Assembly: GCA_026645575.1 (NCBI GenBank)
Contig: JAPKMW010000099.1
Location: forward strand, 1-44,302
Source: Caldilineaceae bacterium
GTDB lineage: Bacteria > Chloroflexota > Anaerolineae > Caldilineales > Caldilineaceae
Reading direction: 5' to 3'
Length of the DNA: 44,302 nucleotides
The translations under genes and the position numbers were made by a program. Below are positions 7,071-15,436 of the stretch, in pieces (position 1 is the stretch's first letter; every line of letters begins with the position of its first letter). The notes under the pieces are model-generated. The model saw nothing but the letters and a program-made list of their open reading frames with translations, did not search any database and had not been told where the DNA came from.

Positions 7071-10000
7071 TCATTGTTCAATCAATTCAAGGTGGTAAGT
7101 GCCGCTGGAATCCTCACGTGGGTCACCAATGACCAGGAGATAGGTGCCATTTTGTGCAAGGGTTTGGACACCTGGATTGCTGCATCCAATACAGGTATCG
7201 AAAAGCTCGTCGCCATTGGGCGCAGTCAAACGCCAGTTGACCTGGGCGCCTAGACCAGCATTGGCTTTTATCTCAAAGCGCACACGTTGCCCTGCTGTTG
7301 CCGGGAAACGATAGTGATCTTCGACCCCTGGTGTTTCAATGTTGCCGGCGCCTGGCCCTGGCACGCCATTAGAGATTACATCCCCAATATTGATCGTAAA
7401 TTCATTCGGTGGTGGCACATTCCATAATTGAAAACGATAGGTGCCGACCGAATCTTCCTGCGTGTCACCGACCGTTAGCATGTAAGTGCCGCCCTGTGAT
7501 AACACTTTGACTCCTGGCTCGAAGCAGCCTAGACAGGTATCAAATACCTCTGTTCCATCGGGTGCGGTTAAGCGCCAGTTCACCTGACTGCTCAACCCTC
7601 TGTAGTCTTGTAGATCAAAGAAGACATGTTGGCCTGGGTTTGCGGTGAAACGATAAATGTCTTCCGCCCCGGGCACTTCAATGCGGCCGGCGCCTGGCCC
7701 TGGTACGCTGTCTGAAATGACATCGCCGATATTGATGGTAAACTCATTTGGCGGCGGCACATTCCACAATTGAAAACGGTAGGTGCCGATTGAATCTTCC
7801 TGCGTGTCACCGACGGTCAGCGTGTAGGTGCCGCCCTGGGATAGCACTTTGACTCCCGGCTCGAAACAGGCTAGACAGGTATCAAATACCTCTGTTCCAT
7901 CGGGTGCGGTTAAGTGCCAATTCACCTGACTGCTCAGTCCTTTGTAGTCTTGTAGATCAAAGAAGACACGTTGGCCTGGGTTTGCGGTGAAACGATAAAT
8001 GTCTTCCGCCCCAGGCACTTCAATGCGGCCGGCGCCTGGCCCTGGTACGCTGTCTGAAATGACATCGCCGATGTTGATGGCGAACTCGTGCGGCGGCGGC
8101 ACATTCCACAATTGAAAGCGGTAGGTGCCGGTTGAAGCTTCCCGCGTGTCACCAACGGTCAGAATGTAGGTGCCGCCCTGGGATAGCACTTTGACTCCTG
8201 GCTCGAAACAACCTAGACAGGTATTGAATACCTCCGTTCCATCAGGCGCTGTGAGTAGCCAATTTACCTGAGAACTTAGCCCCTGATAGTCTTGTAGATC
8301 AAAATACACCCGCTGCCCTGGCGCTGCCACAAACGAAAACAGATCAAGTTCACGCGAAGTGCTTATTTCGCCGGTGATCACGTCGCCAATCTGAATTCGC
8401 GTTGCGCCGCTCCCATCGTCATGGAAAAAGTCAAAGAACATAAAGACCGATTCACCCGTCGCTGGGCCAGTTCCCTTAAAAGTACGCGTTTCCCCTGTTG
8501 CTGTGTCAATGGCTAAGGCGGTAAAGGGTTCAGCGGCGGGAATAAACGGTACGAAGAAGTAGCCGCCGGGGTCAGTCATGCCGGTGAAGGGGGTGCGGTT
8601 GCCGTTGGAGAAGATTTTGACCATGACTGGGCTGGCCTGTTGGAGATTGGCGGCGGTGAGTTGATTACTACCGCCACTACCGCCAGAACCACCACAGCCT
8701 GGACCACCTGGTGGCGGAGCTGCGCCCATGCCGGTGGGGCCAGAAGGTGAAGGACTCTGTGACGGTTCACATTGCGGTACAGGACAGGATTGTAAGTCAA
8801 GCAGAAGTGATCCGGCCAAAATATTTTTGCATGGTGGACAATTCTTCTCTATGTCACGCAAAAGCAGCCAGGTAATGCCAACCGTGTGTAACCCGCCACT
8901 AAGTAATAGTCCAATACCAAGAGGCGGAATCGCTGCCCCCAAGATCGATGCGCCAAGACCAACACCAAGCATTAACCAACCCAAGTTGTTGATTTGTGAT
9001 ATATGAACGGCACTTAGATCGCAAATACCCTGTGGCGTAGTGAAAATATTTGCAGATTGTGTTGATGGATATATTGCTTCGGTATTTTGAATTGAAGCCG
9101 CGAACCATTCAATAAATCTTCCTTGATCAGATGTTGGATTTGCTGCCATCGTCTGAATCATCTGCCGGATTTGCTCGATCTCACTAATGTTGATATTCAG
9201 GCGGTTGACTGCTTGCGCATCATTGGCCTGACTTTGGATTTCGCGAATCGTTGTAAGCGTACTCAGTGTAGTGGATAGAAACGTGTCGATCACGTTTGCC
9301 GGTGCTTGGACGGAAGGCGCCGTTTGAATATTGAGGACAACCGTCTGAGAGCGAGAATTGCTACTTTTATTGTATAATTGGAGGGTTGCTGTACCAACCG
9401 GCAAAGGGGGTATCATAATAACTGCCCGTTGGCTTGTTCCATCAACTGCACTAGGTCGTGTTGCAACTGGCACTTCAAGCTGATTTTGCAGCGCTGCTGC
9501 TCTAAAAAGGCCGATGTTTGCCGTGGTTGCAATTGGGTTCATACCGACCGTCCCAATTTCCAACAAATCCCCTGGTGCAACGTTGATTACTTGTTCGATG
9601 CTGCTAATAGGTCTTACTGTACTATTCGTGACGCGCATGTAAGGCGGTTCTAGGCGAACTTGCGTGATCGGATCCGCCACCACATCCCCATTGGGCGCGA
9701 CGCTTGCCGTATTCACCACCACAATCTCATCTGCCCCATCGCCATCGGCGTCGGGCGCAATGCGATAGTTGACGACCGCCTGTCCCGGCTGCACACGATT
9801 GCCAAAGCCGGCGGACGCCACCATGCCAAAGGGGCCGGAAATGGGCGCGCTGGCCTGCACATCTTGCGCGCCCAAAAAGGTCACGCCCATGGATTCCCAA
9901 TCAATGCCGTGGCGGGTGGTGGTTTCGGCTTGGGTCAGTTCGTCCACGGTAACCGTTGTTCCCTCCGGCACGGAACCGGGCAACAGAGAAATGACGCTGC

Positions 10001-10541
10001 CGATTTCACTCGCCAGCACGCCGCCGGCAGTGCCGATGGTGGCGCTTTGGGGTGGGTTCGGCACAATGGTGACGTTGATGCTCTTGGTTGTCTCGCCACC
10101 GGGACCGCTGGCTGTCGCCGTCAGTTCGGTGGCCCCGGCGGGCAGGTTGCGGGCATTTAAGAAGAGGCGAAAACCGTCGCCGGCTGTGGTGTCCGTGCCC
10201 AAGTCGCTGACGCCGGCGCGAAAGGTGACACGGTCAATCGTCGCCCCATTGGTCGGTTGGATGGCAAAAAAGGTGACGCCGCCAACCGCGCTGCCGTTGA
10301 TCGGGCTGTTGATCACAAAATCTGGGGCGTCGGCTGGCTGTACGCTTGGACTTGCGTTGTTGAGAATGACCGGTAGAAAGAGCGAACCGGCGGCGTCTTG
10401 GGCCGGCGGTGCGGCATGGGCTGGTTTGTGGTTGTTCCCCAAAAACAGATCAAGCACGGGCGGGGTGCAGAGCGGCTGGATCGCCAGTAACACGGCCAAC
10501 AAAAGTGCAGTCAAGCAGGAATAGAAAGGTCTTTTGGGCAT
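7071..10541 (-). CDS. Large secreted protein with four PPC-like C-terminal repeats
   Basis: A 1156-aa exported protein of unknown function. A signal peptide (SCLTALLLAVLLAIQPL) is followed by an Ig-like segment (about 55-155), a beta-rich region, a Thr/Gln-rich helical part, and a hydrophobic pair around LGWLMLGVGLGASILGAAIPP. Next come a Pro/Gly/Ser-rich linker, a carboxypeptidase-regulatory-like segment, and four tandem units of about 114 aa. Each unit reads roughly INIGDVISDS, YRFTANPGQRVFFDLQDY, VNW-LTAPDGTEVFDTC, GTYRFQLWNV, resembling bacterial pre-peptidase C-terminal (PPC) domains. Each carries a C-x-x-C pair (CLGC, CLAC, CLGC, CIGC). Units two and three are nearly identical at DNA level (about 342 bp), so unit number may vary. 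GGAGAAA precedes ATG 10541. It lies 18 bp after the cytochrome/propeller gene, so the two are co-transcribed. No sortase or PEP-CTERM signal was seen. Confidence 0.75.
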   Translation of the reverse strand: MPKRPFYSCLTALLLAVLLAIQPLCTPPVLDLFLGNNHKPAHAAPPAQDAAGSLFLPVILNNASPSVQPADAPDFVINSPINGSAVGGVTFFAIQPTNGATIDRVTFRAGVSDLGTDTTAGDGFRLFLNARNLPAGATELTATASGPGGETTKSINVTIVPNPPQSATIGTAGGVLASEIGSVISLLPGSVPEGTTVTVDELTQAETTTRHGIDWESMGVTFLGAQDVQASAPISGPFGMVASAGFGNRVQPGQAVVNYRIAPDADGDGADEIVVVNTASVAPNGDVVADPITQVRLEPPYMRVTNSTVRPISSIEQVINVAPGDLLEIGTVGMNPIATTANIGLFRAAALQNQLEVPVATRPSAVDGTSQRAVIMIPPLPVGTATLQLYNKSSNSRSQTVVLNIQTAPSVQAPANVIDTFLSTTLSTLTTIREIQSQANDAQAVNRLNINISEIEQIRQMIQTMAANPTSDQGRFIEWFAASIQNTEAIYPSTQSANIFTTPQGICDLSAVHISQINNLGWLMLGVGLGASILGAAIPPLGIGLLLSGGLHTVGITWLLLRDIEKNCPPCKNILAGSLLLDLQSCPVPQCEPSQSPSPSGPTGMGAAPPPGGPGCGGSGGSGGSNQLTAANLQQASPVMVKIFSNGNRTPFTGMTDPGGYFFVPFIPAAEPFTALAIDTATGETRTFKGTGPATGESVFMFFDFFHDDGSGATRIQIGDVITGEISTSRELDLFSFVAAPGQRVYFDLQDYQGLSSQVNWLLTAPDGTEVFNTCLGCFEPGVKVLSQGGTYILTVGDTREASTGTYRFQLWNVPPPHEFAINIGDVISDSVPGPGAGRIEVPGAEDIYRFTANPGQRVFFDLQDYKGLSSQVNWHLTAPDGTEVFDTCLACFEPGVKVLSQGGTYTLTVGDTQEDSIGTYRFQLWNVPPPNEFTINIGDVISDSVPGPGAGRIEVPGAEDIYRFTANPGQHVFFDLQDYRGLSSQVNWRLTAPDGTEVFDTCLGCFEPGVKVLSQGGTYMLTVGDTQEDSVGTYRFQLWNVPPPNEFTINIGDVISNGVPGPGAGNIETPGVEDHYRFPATAGQRVRFEIKANAGLGAQVNWRLTAPNGDELFDTCIGCSNPGVQTLAQNGTYLLVIGDPREDSSGTYHLELIEQ
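7360..8400 (-). repeat. Tandem about 342-bp coding repeats
   Basis: DNA encoding the PPC-like units repeats with a period of about 342 bp. The copies at about 7380-7740 and 7740-8080 differ by only scattered substitutions, while the outer units are more diverged. This pattern suggests recent duplication or gene conversion and is a likely spot for assembly collapse. Confidence 0.75.
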
Positions 10542-10559
10542 CAGGTTTCTCCATTGGGT

Positions 10560-12599
10560 CTATTCAAATACGGATTGACGAAGGATCGGCGTTGTGGTGG
10601 CTCCAATGCTCTGCAGAAATGTAACAATCGCCGTAATCTCACTGGTTGTTAAACGCACCTGTTCTTCACCGGGGGCGGGATGACCACTTGCCAGCAGCGC
10701 GTGCAGGGTTGGTGCGCTGCCATCATGGAAATAGGGGGCGGTTAAACGCAAATTGAGCAATGACGGAATATCAAAACCGGTGGCTCCACGCACGTCGCGC
10801 TGGTTGAGCGTCCCCACATTCCGCAACACACTATCGATCATGCCGTTCCCGTCGGGGTCAAGTTCGCCGGGCAAGCCGGGCAAGGTGCTGGCGGTCCAGG
10901 TGGCGCCGCCGTGACAAGCCGCACAACCGGCGCTGATAAACAGGGCGCGCCCATGTTGTTCCTCTGGCGTTGGCGCAATTGCCGGCGTCCGAATCCCCTG
11001 ACGCATAAAAGCTGCCAGCGCATCTAACTCCGCCGCGCGCCCGGCGTTGGGCGCCCCCAGTTGCGCCGGGTCAGCGCCGGGCGCTAATCCTAACCCCAGT
11101 TGAATCAGATGGATCGTCTCTTCCACATCCTGGGCTTCATCAAGCGCCGCCGACCAATGCCAGGGCAGGGTTTCCTGCGCATTCCAGATGGGCGGCGTCT
11201 GACGGGGACCATCTGGAAAGATCCAGGTGACACTGTCTGTGCCGCCATCCGGGTGACAACTGGCACATGAAATCCAACTGCCCTGACTGAGTTTCGGGTT
11301 GACGGCGTTGTGAAATAGAATTTTGCCCCGTAGCACATCGGGTGTGAGCGTCTCCGCCGTTGTTGTAATCTCTGCTGTCACAGCCAGCGTGGTCAGATCG
11401 ATCACGGAAACGGAACGGGAAAGATAGTTCATCACATAGCCGAAGGCGCCGTCCGCACGTAAGGCCATGCCGCGTGGGTTCATGCCCACTGCCACAAATT
11501 TTGTTAATTTGGGTTGGTACGGCGTGCTAATGTCTACCACTTCGATCAGATCGCTGCCGGCCAGCACAATGTACAAGCGTTTGCCATCGGGCGCTGGTAT
11601 GGCGGCGATCGGATGGTTGACCGGCGAGCCAAAGATCTCTTGATCGTTCAGCGGTAGATAGGCCGCCGTCACTTCCTGTTGGCTACTTAGGCTCAAGACC
11701 GATGTCGCGGCAAAGATGCGTGTGGTCAGGCTGTTGGGTAAATCGGGGGCGGCGCGGGTATGGGGCACCCAGGCGCTGTCACCGGCTACTGTAATCGATG
11801 TCAGCAAATTGGGAAACCCGGTGGCATTCGGCAGCAGTACGGTTTGCGTAAGAACGGTGGCTGTTGCCAGACCCAGGATGGTGACACGCCCTTCCCGCCC
11901 ATCATCGGTTGCTTCCACGCCATCGGCTCTTGGCCGCGCAAAGAGATGGGTCACGTAAGCCCGCTCATCCTCATCTTGCCCGTCGCCATCATCCGTAATC
12001 GCAATTGCATAGGGCTGGTAATCAACCGGAATACGGTTGACAACTTGCTGCGTCCGCGTATCAACGACAACGACCTCATCGGTCGCCAGCGAAGTGATAT
12101 AAGCAGTATGACCACTTGGGCTAAGTGCAAGGCCGCCCAGTTCGTAACCGACGGCGACAGTTAGAGTGACGGTATTGCGGATCGCATCGACCACAACAAG
12201 ATGGCCGGTCGCCCGGTCGGCTATATAGACCAGCTTACCATCCGGCGCTACAGCCAGTGACCAGGGTTCTTGCCCAACAGGGATTTCTGCAATACGAACG
12301 CCAAGACGGCTGTTGATGGCGGTGATTGAACCGGCATCCGGGTTGACAGTCCACACACTTTGGTCGAAGGGTGAAACCGCAATCGGTGAACTCCAGGAGG
12401 CGCGCCCATCTGTCCGTTGGGTTGGCGTCACTGTTCCCTCAACTTGAATAAGCGGTAAGAACAAAGGCTGTGCGGTTGCCGCCTGTTGATCGTTAGACTT
12501 ACCTGTTACCCGACCTGTTGCCCGGTTGGATGAGACGGGTAAAAATAAGAGCAGTCCCAATAGTGCGTTCAGCAGAAAAAGGACAAAGATCTGTTTCAC
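10560..12599 (-). CDS. Exported YVTN-type beta-propeller fused to a di-heme cytochrome c
   Basis: About 679 aa. An N-terminal signal segment (IFVLFLLNALLGLLLFLPV) is followed by YVTN/YncE-like propeller repeats (SAVAPDGKLVYIADRATGHLVVVDA, ALSPSGHTAYITSLATDEVVVVDT and others). The C-terminal third carries two heme c sites, CASCH and CAACH. It also has FDIPSLLNLRLTAPYFHDG, typical of the MauG / bacterial cytochrome c peroxidase family. It probably acts outside the membrane in electron transfer or peroxidase-like oxidation; the substrate is unknown. GTG 12599 is preferred to GTG 12653 because GAGG sits 6 nt upstream and the signal peptide then starts at once. It is the first gene of an operon with the repeat protein. 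Heme lyase genes are not in the window. Confidence 0.8.
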   Translation of the reverse strand: MKQIFVLFLLNALLGLLLFLPVSSNRATGRVTGKSNDQQAATAQPLFLPLIQVEGTVTPTQRTDGRASWSSPIAVSPFDQSVWTVNPDAGSITAINSRLGVRIAEIPVGQEPWSLAVAPDGKLVYIADRATGHLVVVDAIRNTVTLTVAVGYELGGLALSPSGHTAYITSLATDEVVVVDTRTQQVVNRIPVDYQPYAIAITDDGDGQDEDERAYVTHLFARPRADGVEATDDGREGRVTILGLATATVLTQTVLLPNATGFPNLLTSITVAGDSAWVPHTRAAPDLPNSLTTRIFAATSVLSLSSQQEVTAAYLPLNDQEIFGSPVNHPIAAIPAPDGKRLYIVLAGSDLIEVVDISTPYQPKLTKFVAVGMNPRGMALRADGAFGYVMNYLSRSVSVIDLTTLAVTAEITTTAETLTPDVLRGKILFHNAVNPKLSQGSWISCASCHPDGGTDSVTWIFPDGPRQTPPIWNAQETLPWHWSAALDEAQDVEETIHLIQLGLGLAPGADPAQLGAPNAGRAAELDALAAFMRQGIRTPAIAPTPEEQHGRALFISAGCAACHGGATWTASTLPGLPGELDPDGNGMIDSVLRNVGTLNQRDVRGATGFDIPSLLNLRLTAPYFHDGSAPTLHALLASGHPAPGEEQVRLTTSEITAIVTFLQSIGATTTPILRQSVFE

Positions 12600-12713
12600 T
12601 TTGTGCCTCGTCTCTCTTCGGTCAGCCAAGATGACCCAAGAAATGGGTAACACATTTGCGCGTTAGTGAAAAACGATGTGATACATTACAATAATGTTTG
12701 CAATGTAGGAATT

Positions 12714-12722
12714 AGTATACCA
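12714..12722 (-). promoter_or_regulatory. Extended -10 of the cytochrome operon
   Basis: On the minus strand TGG-TATACT (12714-12722) lies about 115 bp before the chosen GTG start. No clear -35 is visible. The surroundings (12660-12790) are AT-rich. Confidence 0.4.
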
Positions 12723-13360
12723 TATAATTCAGTATTATGATCTACACAAAACTTCCAAAGATCCTCTAAAGATTCTATTGACAATCTCGTTATGGCGACA
12801 AACCAAGTGACGATTAGCCGATGCACCTTACCTTTTTGACCACTCCTTCTGCTGATCGGGAATCCGAACGATGGATCGAACTGAACATTATCATTGCTTG
12901 CAAAAGTGTCTGTGCGGCTCTGGAAAGACTAGAGAAGTGCGCCTAATTGCGCAATAAATAGGTTGATAGGCGCAAGAGGCACAGGTAGCGCGAAAAGTAT
13001 TCCCTTCCACCAGCCTGCCATTGTTCGCTATGCGCCAGGTGGCGCCATTGTCAGCCGACTAGGCCACAAAGATGCGGTAGGCGCCATCCACTTTTTTCGG
13101 TAAACTACATAAAGCTTGCCGCTGCTGTCACGCACGATCTTGCGCCCATCAGGGTAGCCCAAGGCGCGGTAATCTTCGGTGGCGTCAATAGGTGTCAACG
13201 ATAGTAGCTTAAAAAACTATCATATTATATCTGGTAATTTACTTAGCTATTATGCAACTTTGCAAGTTATCATACTAAAAAAGTCAGATTTTTGTCGGCG
13301 CAAACCTTACACTTGTTCTATGCTACCGCTACAGTTCATTGCGCCAACACGCACATAATT
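12723..13360. other. Gene-poor stretch with a decayed gene
   Basis: Nothing intact is visible in 12723-12984. A 41-codon frame at 12820-12945 (+) has no recognisable similarity. 12985-13201 holds a broken propeller gene on the minus strand (own entry). 13202-13300 is AT-rich and without a stable structure. Confidence 0.4.
12985..13201 (-). pseudogene. Decayed Asp-box (BNR/sialidase-like) propeller fragment
   Basis: On the minus strand, LTPIDATEDYRALGYPDG and KIVRDSSGKLYVVYRKK are followed by a frameshift into KVDGAYRIFVA, a stop, and then SADNGATWRIANNG. SADNGATW is an Asp-box (S-x-D-x-G-x-T-W), the repeat of BNR/sialidase-like propellers. Only about 65 codons survive, with at least one frameshift and one stop, so it is a relic. 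Whether the ancestor was a sialidase or another sugar-binding propeller cannot be said. Confidence 0.6.
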
Positions 13361-13390
13361 TTGACAAACTACCCCCACCCCTGCTACACT
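13361..13390 (+). promoter_or_regulatory. Promoter of the aspartate-pathway leader RNA
   Basis: TTGACA (13361-13366), an 18-bp spacer and TACACT (13385-13390) preceded by TGC. Transcription would begin near 13397, a few bases before the SAM-I aptamer, and run through the whole leader into the aspartokinase gene. Confidence 0.75.
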
Positions 13391-13404
13391 TCCCAACCAA
13401 CAAG

Positions 13405-13522
13405 ATACTCTTATCCAGAGCGGCGGAGGGAACGGCCCGTTGATGCCGCGGCAACCGGTGAACAGCTTGCCTGTCAACCATGGTGCCAATGCCGATAGCG
13501 TTTTGTAGATCGGGTGAGAAAC
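13405..13522 (+). ncRNA. SAM-I (S-box) riboswitch aptamer
   Basis: The core matches the S-box consensus: AGAGCGGCGGAGGGAACGG, CCCGTTGATGCCGCGGCAAC and GGTGCCAATGCC. P1 forms between TCTTATCC (13409-13416) and GGGTGAGA (13512-13519), all eight pairs counting G-U. P3 forms between GGT-ACAG and CTGT-ACC. P4 forms between CCGAT and ATCGG. The aptamer senses S-adenosylmethionine. It precedes a threonine-rich leader peptide and an intrinsic terminator upstream of the aspartokinase gene. Confidence 0.92.
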
Positions 13523-13529
13523 CGCCATC

Positions 13530-13646
13530 ATGATCATGCAACAATCGATTTTTGCAGTTGTGCTGATGACTACGGGGACTACTACCACTACTCGATGCTG
13601 GGCGATGAGAGCGCGGTCTGTGAGTCGTTTGTCTCCAAGAGAGTAA
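13530..13646 (+). CDS. Threonine-rich attenuator leader peptide
   Basis: A 38-codon frame starting ATG ATC ATG just after the aptamer and ending TAA at 13644-13646. Internal ATG 13536 and 13566 are alternative starts. Codons from 13566 read M-T-T-G-T-T-T-T-T-R-C-W, that is seven threonine codons among eight. This matches the logic of thrL-type attenuators, in which scarce charged tRNA-Thr stalls the ribosome. GGCGATGAG at 13601-13609, just after the Thr run, can pair with CTCATCGCC (13679-13687) in the 5' arm of the terminator and so act as an antiterminator. No strong ribosome site is seen; GGTGA (13513-13517) overlaps the 3' strand of aptamer P1. Codon content and pairing are seen directly; translation is inferred. 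Confidence 0.65.
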   Translation: MIMQQSIFAVVLMTTGTTTTTRCWAMRARSVSRLSPRE

Positions 13647-13673
13647 GCCACAACCGCCGATTCGGGTAACCAA

Positions 13674-13711
13674 CCCCGCTCATCGCCAGACGATGAGCGG
13701 GGTTTTTTATT
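13674..13711 (+). terminator. Attenuator terminator upstream of aspartokinase
   Basis: A 12-bp perfect stem, CCCCGCTCATCG (13674-13685) with CGATGAGCGGGG (13691-13702), then TTTTTTATT. It is the expression platform of the leader. Its 5' arm is also complementary to 13601-13609 inside the leader-peptide frame. Confidence 0.9.
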
Positions 13712-13722
13712 GCTAAAAATCT

Positions 13723-13787
13723 ACTCGCGCATAGCCGGTCCGTGACCGGCGCTTGGGACGCCGGTCACGGACCGGCTATGCGCGAGT
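13723..13787. repeat. 29-bp perfect inverted repeat before aspartokinase
   Basis: Arms 13723-13751 and 13759-13787 are perfectly complementary, with a 7-nt loop. The arm contains GGTCCGTGACCGG, related to the GAGTCCGTGACTCGC word of the elements at 22277 and 37217. It lies between the attenuator terminator and the aspartokinase start, inside the presumed mRNA leader. Confidence 0.9.
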
Positions 13788-13834
13788 GGGCCGAATATTT
13801 TTATTTATCTTTGACCAAAGGAGCAAAGCATCTC

Positions 13835-15286
13835 ATGATCGTCATGAAATTTGGCGGCACCTCCGTCGGTAGCATCGACGCCTTCAGGCAAGTGGCGGCC
13901 ATTGTCGCCGACAAAGTCGCTGCCGAAGCCAAGACTGCCCACCCCGGTGTCGTTGTCGTCACCAGCGCCATGAGTGGCGTCACCAACCTTCTCATTGCCG
14001 CTGCCACCCAAGCTGCCGCCGGTGATGAGCGCAACCATCACGCTGTCGCCGAATCATTGCAGGCCAAGCATCGCGCCGTCATTGACCACTTTGTTGCCGA
14101 CGCCGAGGAACGGGCCGCCCTGGCCGAATTGAGCGCAGCCCGTCTCCGTGATTTTGACCGCTTGTGCAGCAGCATTGCCATTTTGGGCGAATTGACCGAC
14201 CGCGGGCTGGATGTGGTAAGCGGCTTGGGTGAACGCCTGAGCGCACCAATTCTAGCGGCGGTTTTGCGCGCTAACGGTACACCCGCCGAGTATGTCGATG
14301 CCACTGAAATTGTTGTCACCGATGGCGTTTTTGGCGGCGCGGAACCATTGATGGATCAGACTGAGGAACGTTGCCGCGCCCGCTTGCTGCCGCTAATCCA
14401 ACAGGGCATTGTCCCTGTGATCACCGGCTTTGTCGGCGCTACCGTCAACGGTGTGCCGACCACCTTGGGCCGTGGCGGTTCTGATTATTCGGGCGCCATC
14501 ATCGGCGCGGTGCTGGATGCCGATGAGATTGAAATTTGGACCGATGTTAACGGCGTCTTGACCGCTGATCCGCGCGTTGTCCCCAATGCCCGCAGCCTTC
14601 ACCAGTTGAGCTATGAAGAGATGGCCGAGTTGGCCTACTATGGCGCCAAAGTTGTCCACCCCAAAACCGTGAAACCGGCGATTGCCAAGCGCATTCCGGT
14701 GCGCGTCCTCAACACTTTTGAGCCGAGCCACCCCGGTACCCGCATTGTCGAAAAAGCCGACCAGGCTATTGCCGGCACGGTCAAAGCCGTCACCGCCATT
14801 CGTGATTTGAACCTGGTTACTGTCGCCGGGCGCGGCATGATCGGCGTGCCGGGGATCGCCGCCCGCACCTTTGGCAGTGTCGCACGGGTGGGCGCCAACG
14901 TCTTGATGATTAGCCAAAGCAGCAGCGAACAGAGCATCTGCTTTGTCGTCCCGCATGGCTCCGCCGCCACGGTGATTAACGCCCTGCGCGAAGACTTTAA
15001 GGCTGAACTTGAACGGGGCTTTATTGACGACATCTCCGGTCACGGCAAAATTGTGATCGTCGCCGTTGTCGGCAGCGCTATGCGGGGGACGCCGGGGCTG
15101 GCTGCCGGCATTTTCAAAGCAGTGGGCGATCAACAGATCAATGTGATTGCCATTGCCCAAGGCTCCAGCGAAGCCAACGTCAGCCTGGTGGTCGATGACG
15201 CCGATGCTAACCGCGCCGTCCGCGCCATTCATGATCTCTTCCAACTGGACAAGCCAAGCGCTGAACGTAGTGCAGTAAGGCAGTGA
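13835..15286 (+). CDS. lysC: Aspartate kinase (monofunctional, two ACT domains)
   Basis: Phosphorylates aspartate, the first step to lysine, threonine, methionine and diaminopimelate. The kinase signature MKFGGTSVGS is at the N terminus, with RGGSDYSGAIIGAVLDADEIEIWTD split around residues 210-240 and AYYGAKVVHPKT after it. Two ACT domains fill the C terminus, with VGVPGIAARTF-type and AQGSSEANVSLVV segments. ATG 13835 (483 aa) is chosen because AAGGAG (13818-13823) lies upstream; the longer frame runs back through a palindromic repeat and is implausible. It heads a co-directional block with homoserine dehydrogenase and Asd. The SAM-I riboswitch plus threonine leader upstream suggests it serves methionine and threonine. 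The last residues (SAVRQ) and the stop are encoded by the start of a repeat element. Confidence 0.93.
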   Translation: MIVMKFGGTSVGSIDAFRQVAAIVADKVAAEAKTAHPGVVVVTSAMSGVTNLLIAAATQAAAGDERNHHAVAESLQAKHRAVIDHFVADAEERAALAELSAARLRDFDRLCSSIAILGELTDRGLDVVSGLGERLSAPILAAVLRANGTPAEYVDATEIVVTDGVFGGAEPLMDQTEERCRARLLPLIQQGIVPVITGFVGATVNGVPTTLGRGGSDYSGAIIGAVLDADEIEIWTDVNGVLTADPRVVPNARSLHQLSYEEMAELAYYGAKVVHPKTVKPAIAKRIPVRVLNTFEPSHPGTRIVEKADQAIAGTVKAVTAIRDLNLVTVAGRGMIGVPGIAARTFGSVARVGANVLMISQSSSEQSICFVVPHGSAATVINALREDFKAELERGFIDDISGHGKIVIVAVVGSAMRGTPGLAAGIFKAVGDQQINVIAIAQGSSEANVSLVVDDADANRAVRAIHDLFQLDKPSAERSAVRQ

Positions 15287-15382
15287 GACAGTAAGGCAGT
15301 GAGACAGTGAGACAGTGAGACCGTGTACCGACCTACTGCCCCACTGCCCTACTGACCTACTGTCTCACTGACCTACTGCCCC
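15267..15382. repeat. Long inverted repeat, CAGTGAGACAGT word family
   Basis: The left arm (15267-15321) is built from tandem CAGTAAGG/CAGTGAGA words. The right arm (15330-15382) is built from ACTGCC/TACTGTCTCACTG words and is broadly complementary. It overlaps the aspartokinase 3' end and supplies its stop codon. Confidence 0.8.
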
Positions 15383-15436
15383 AACGACTATTTTGCGTCG
15401 GGCAATGGTCTGAATGAGGAATTTCAAACGGCGCTA

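Noticed and set aside
9660..10524. Overlapping plus-strand open frames opposite the large secreted protein
   Set aside because: They have no start signals or family motifs, and the minus-strand frame carries a signal peptide, domain repeats and a ribosome site; these are antisense shadows.
13742..13834. Upstream extension of aspartokinase (TG AWDAGHG...)
   Set aside because: The added residues are encoded by the 29-bp palindrome, and the family starts at MIVMKFGG with AAGGAG in front of it.
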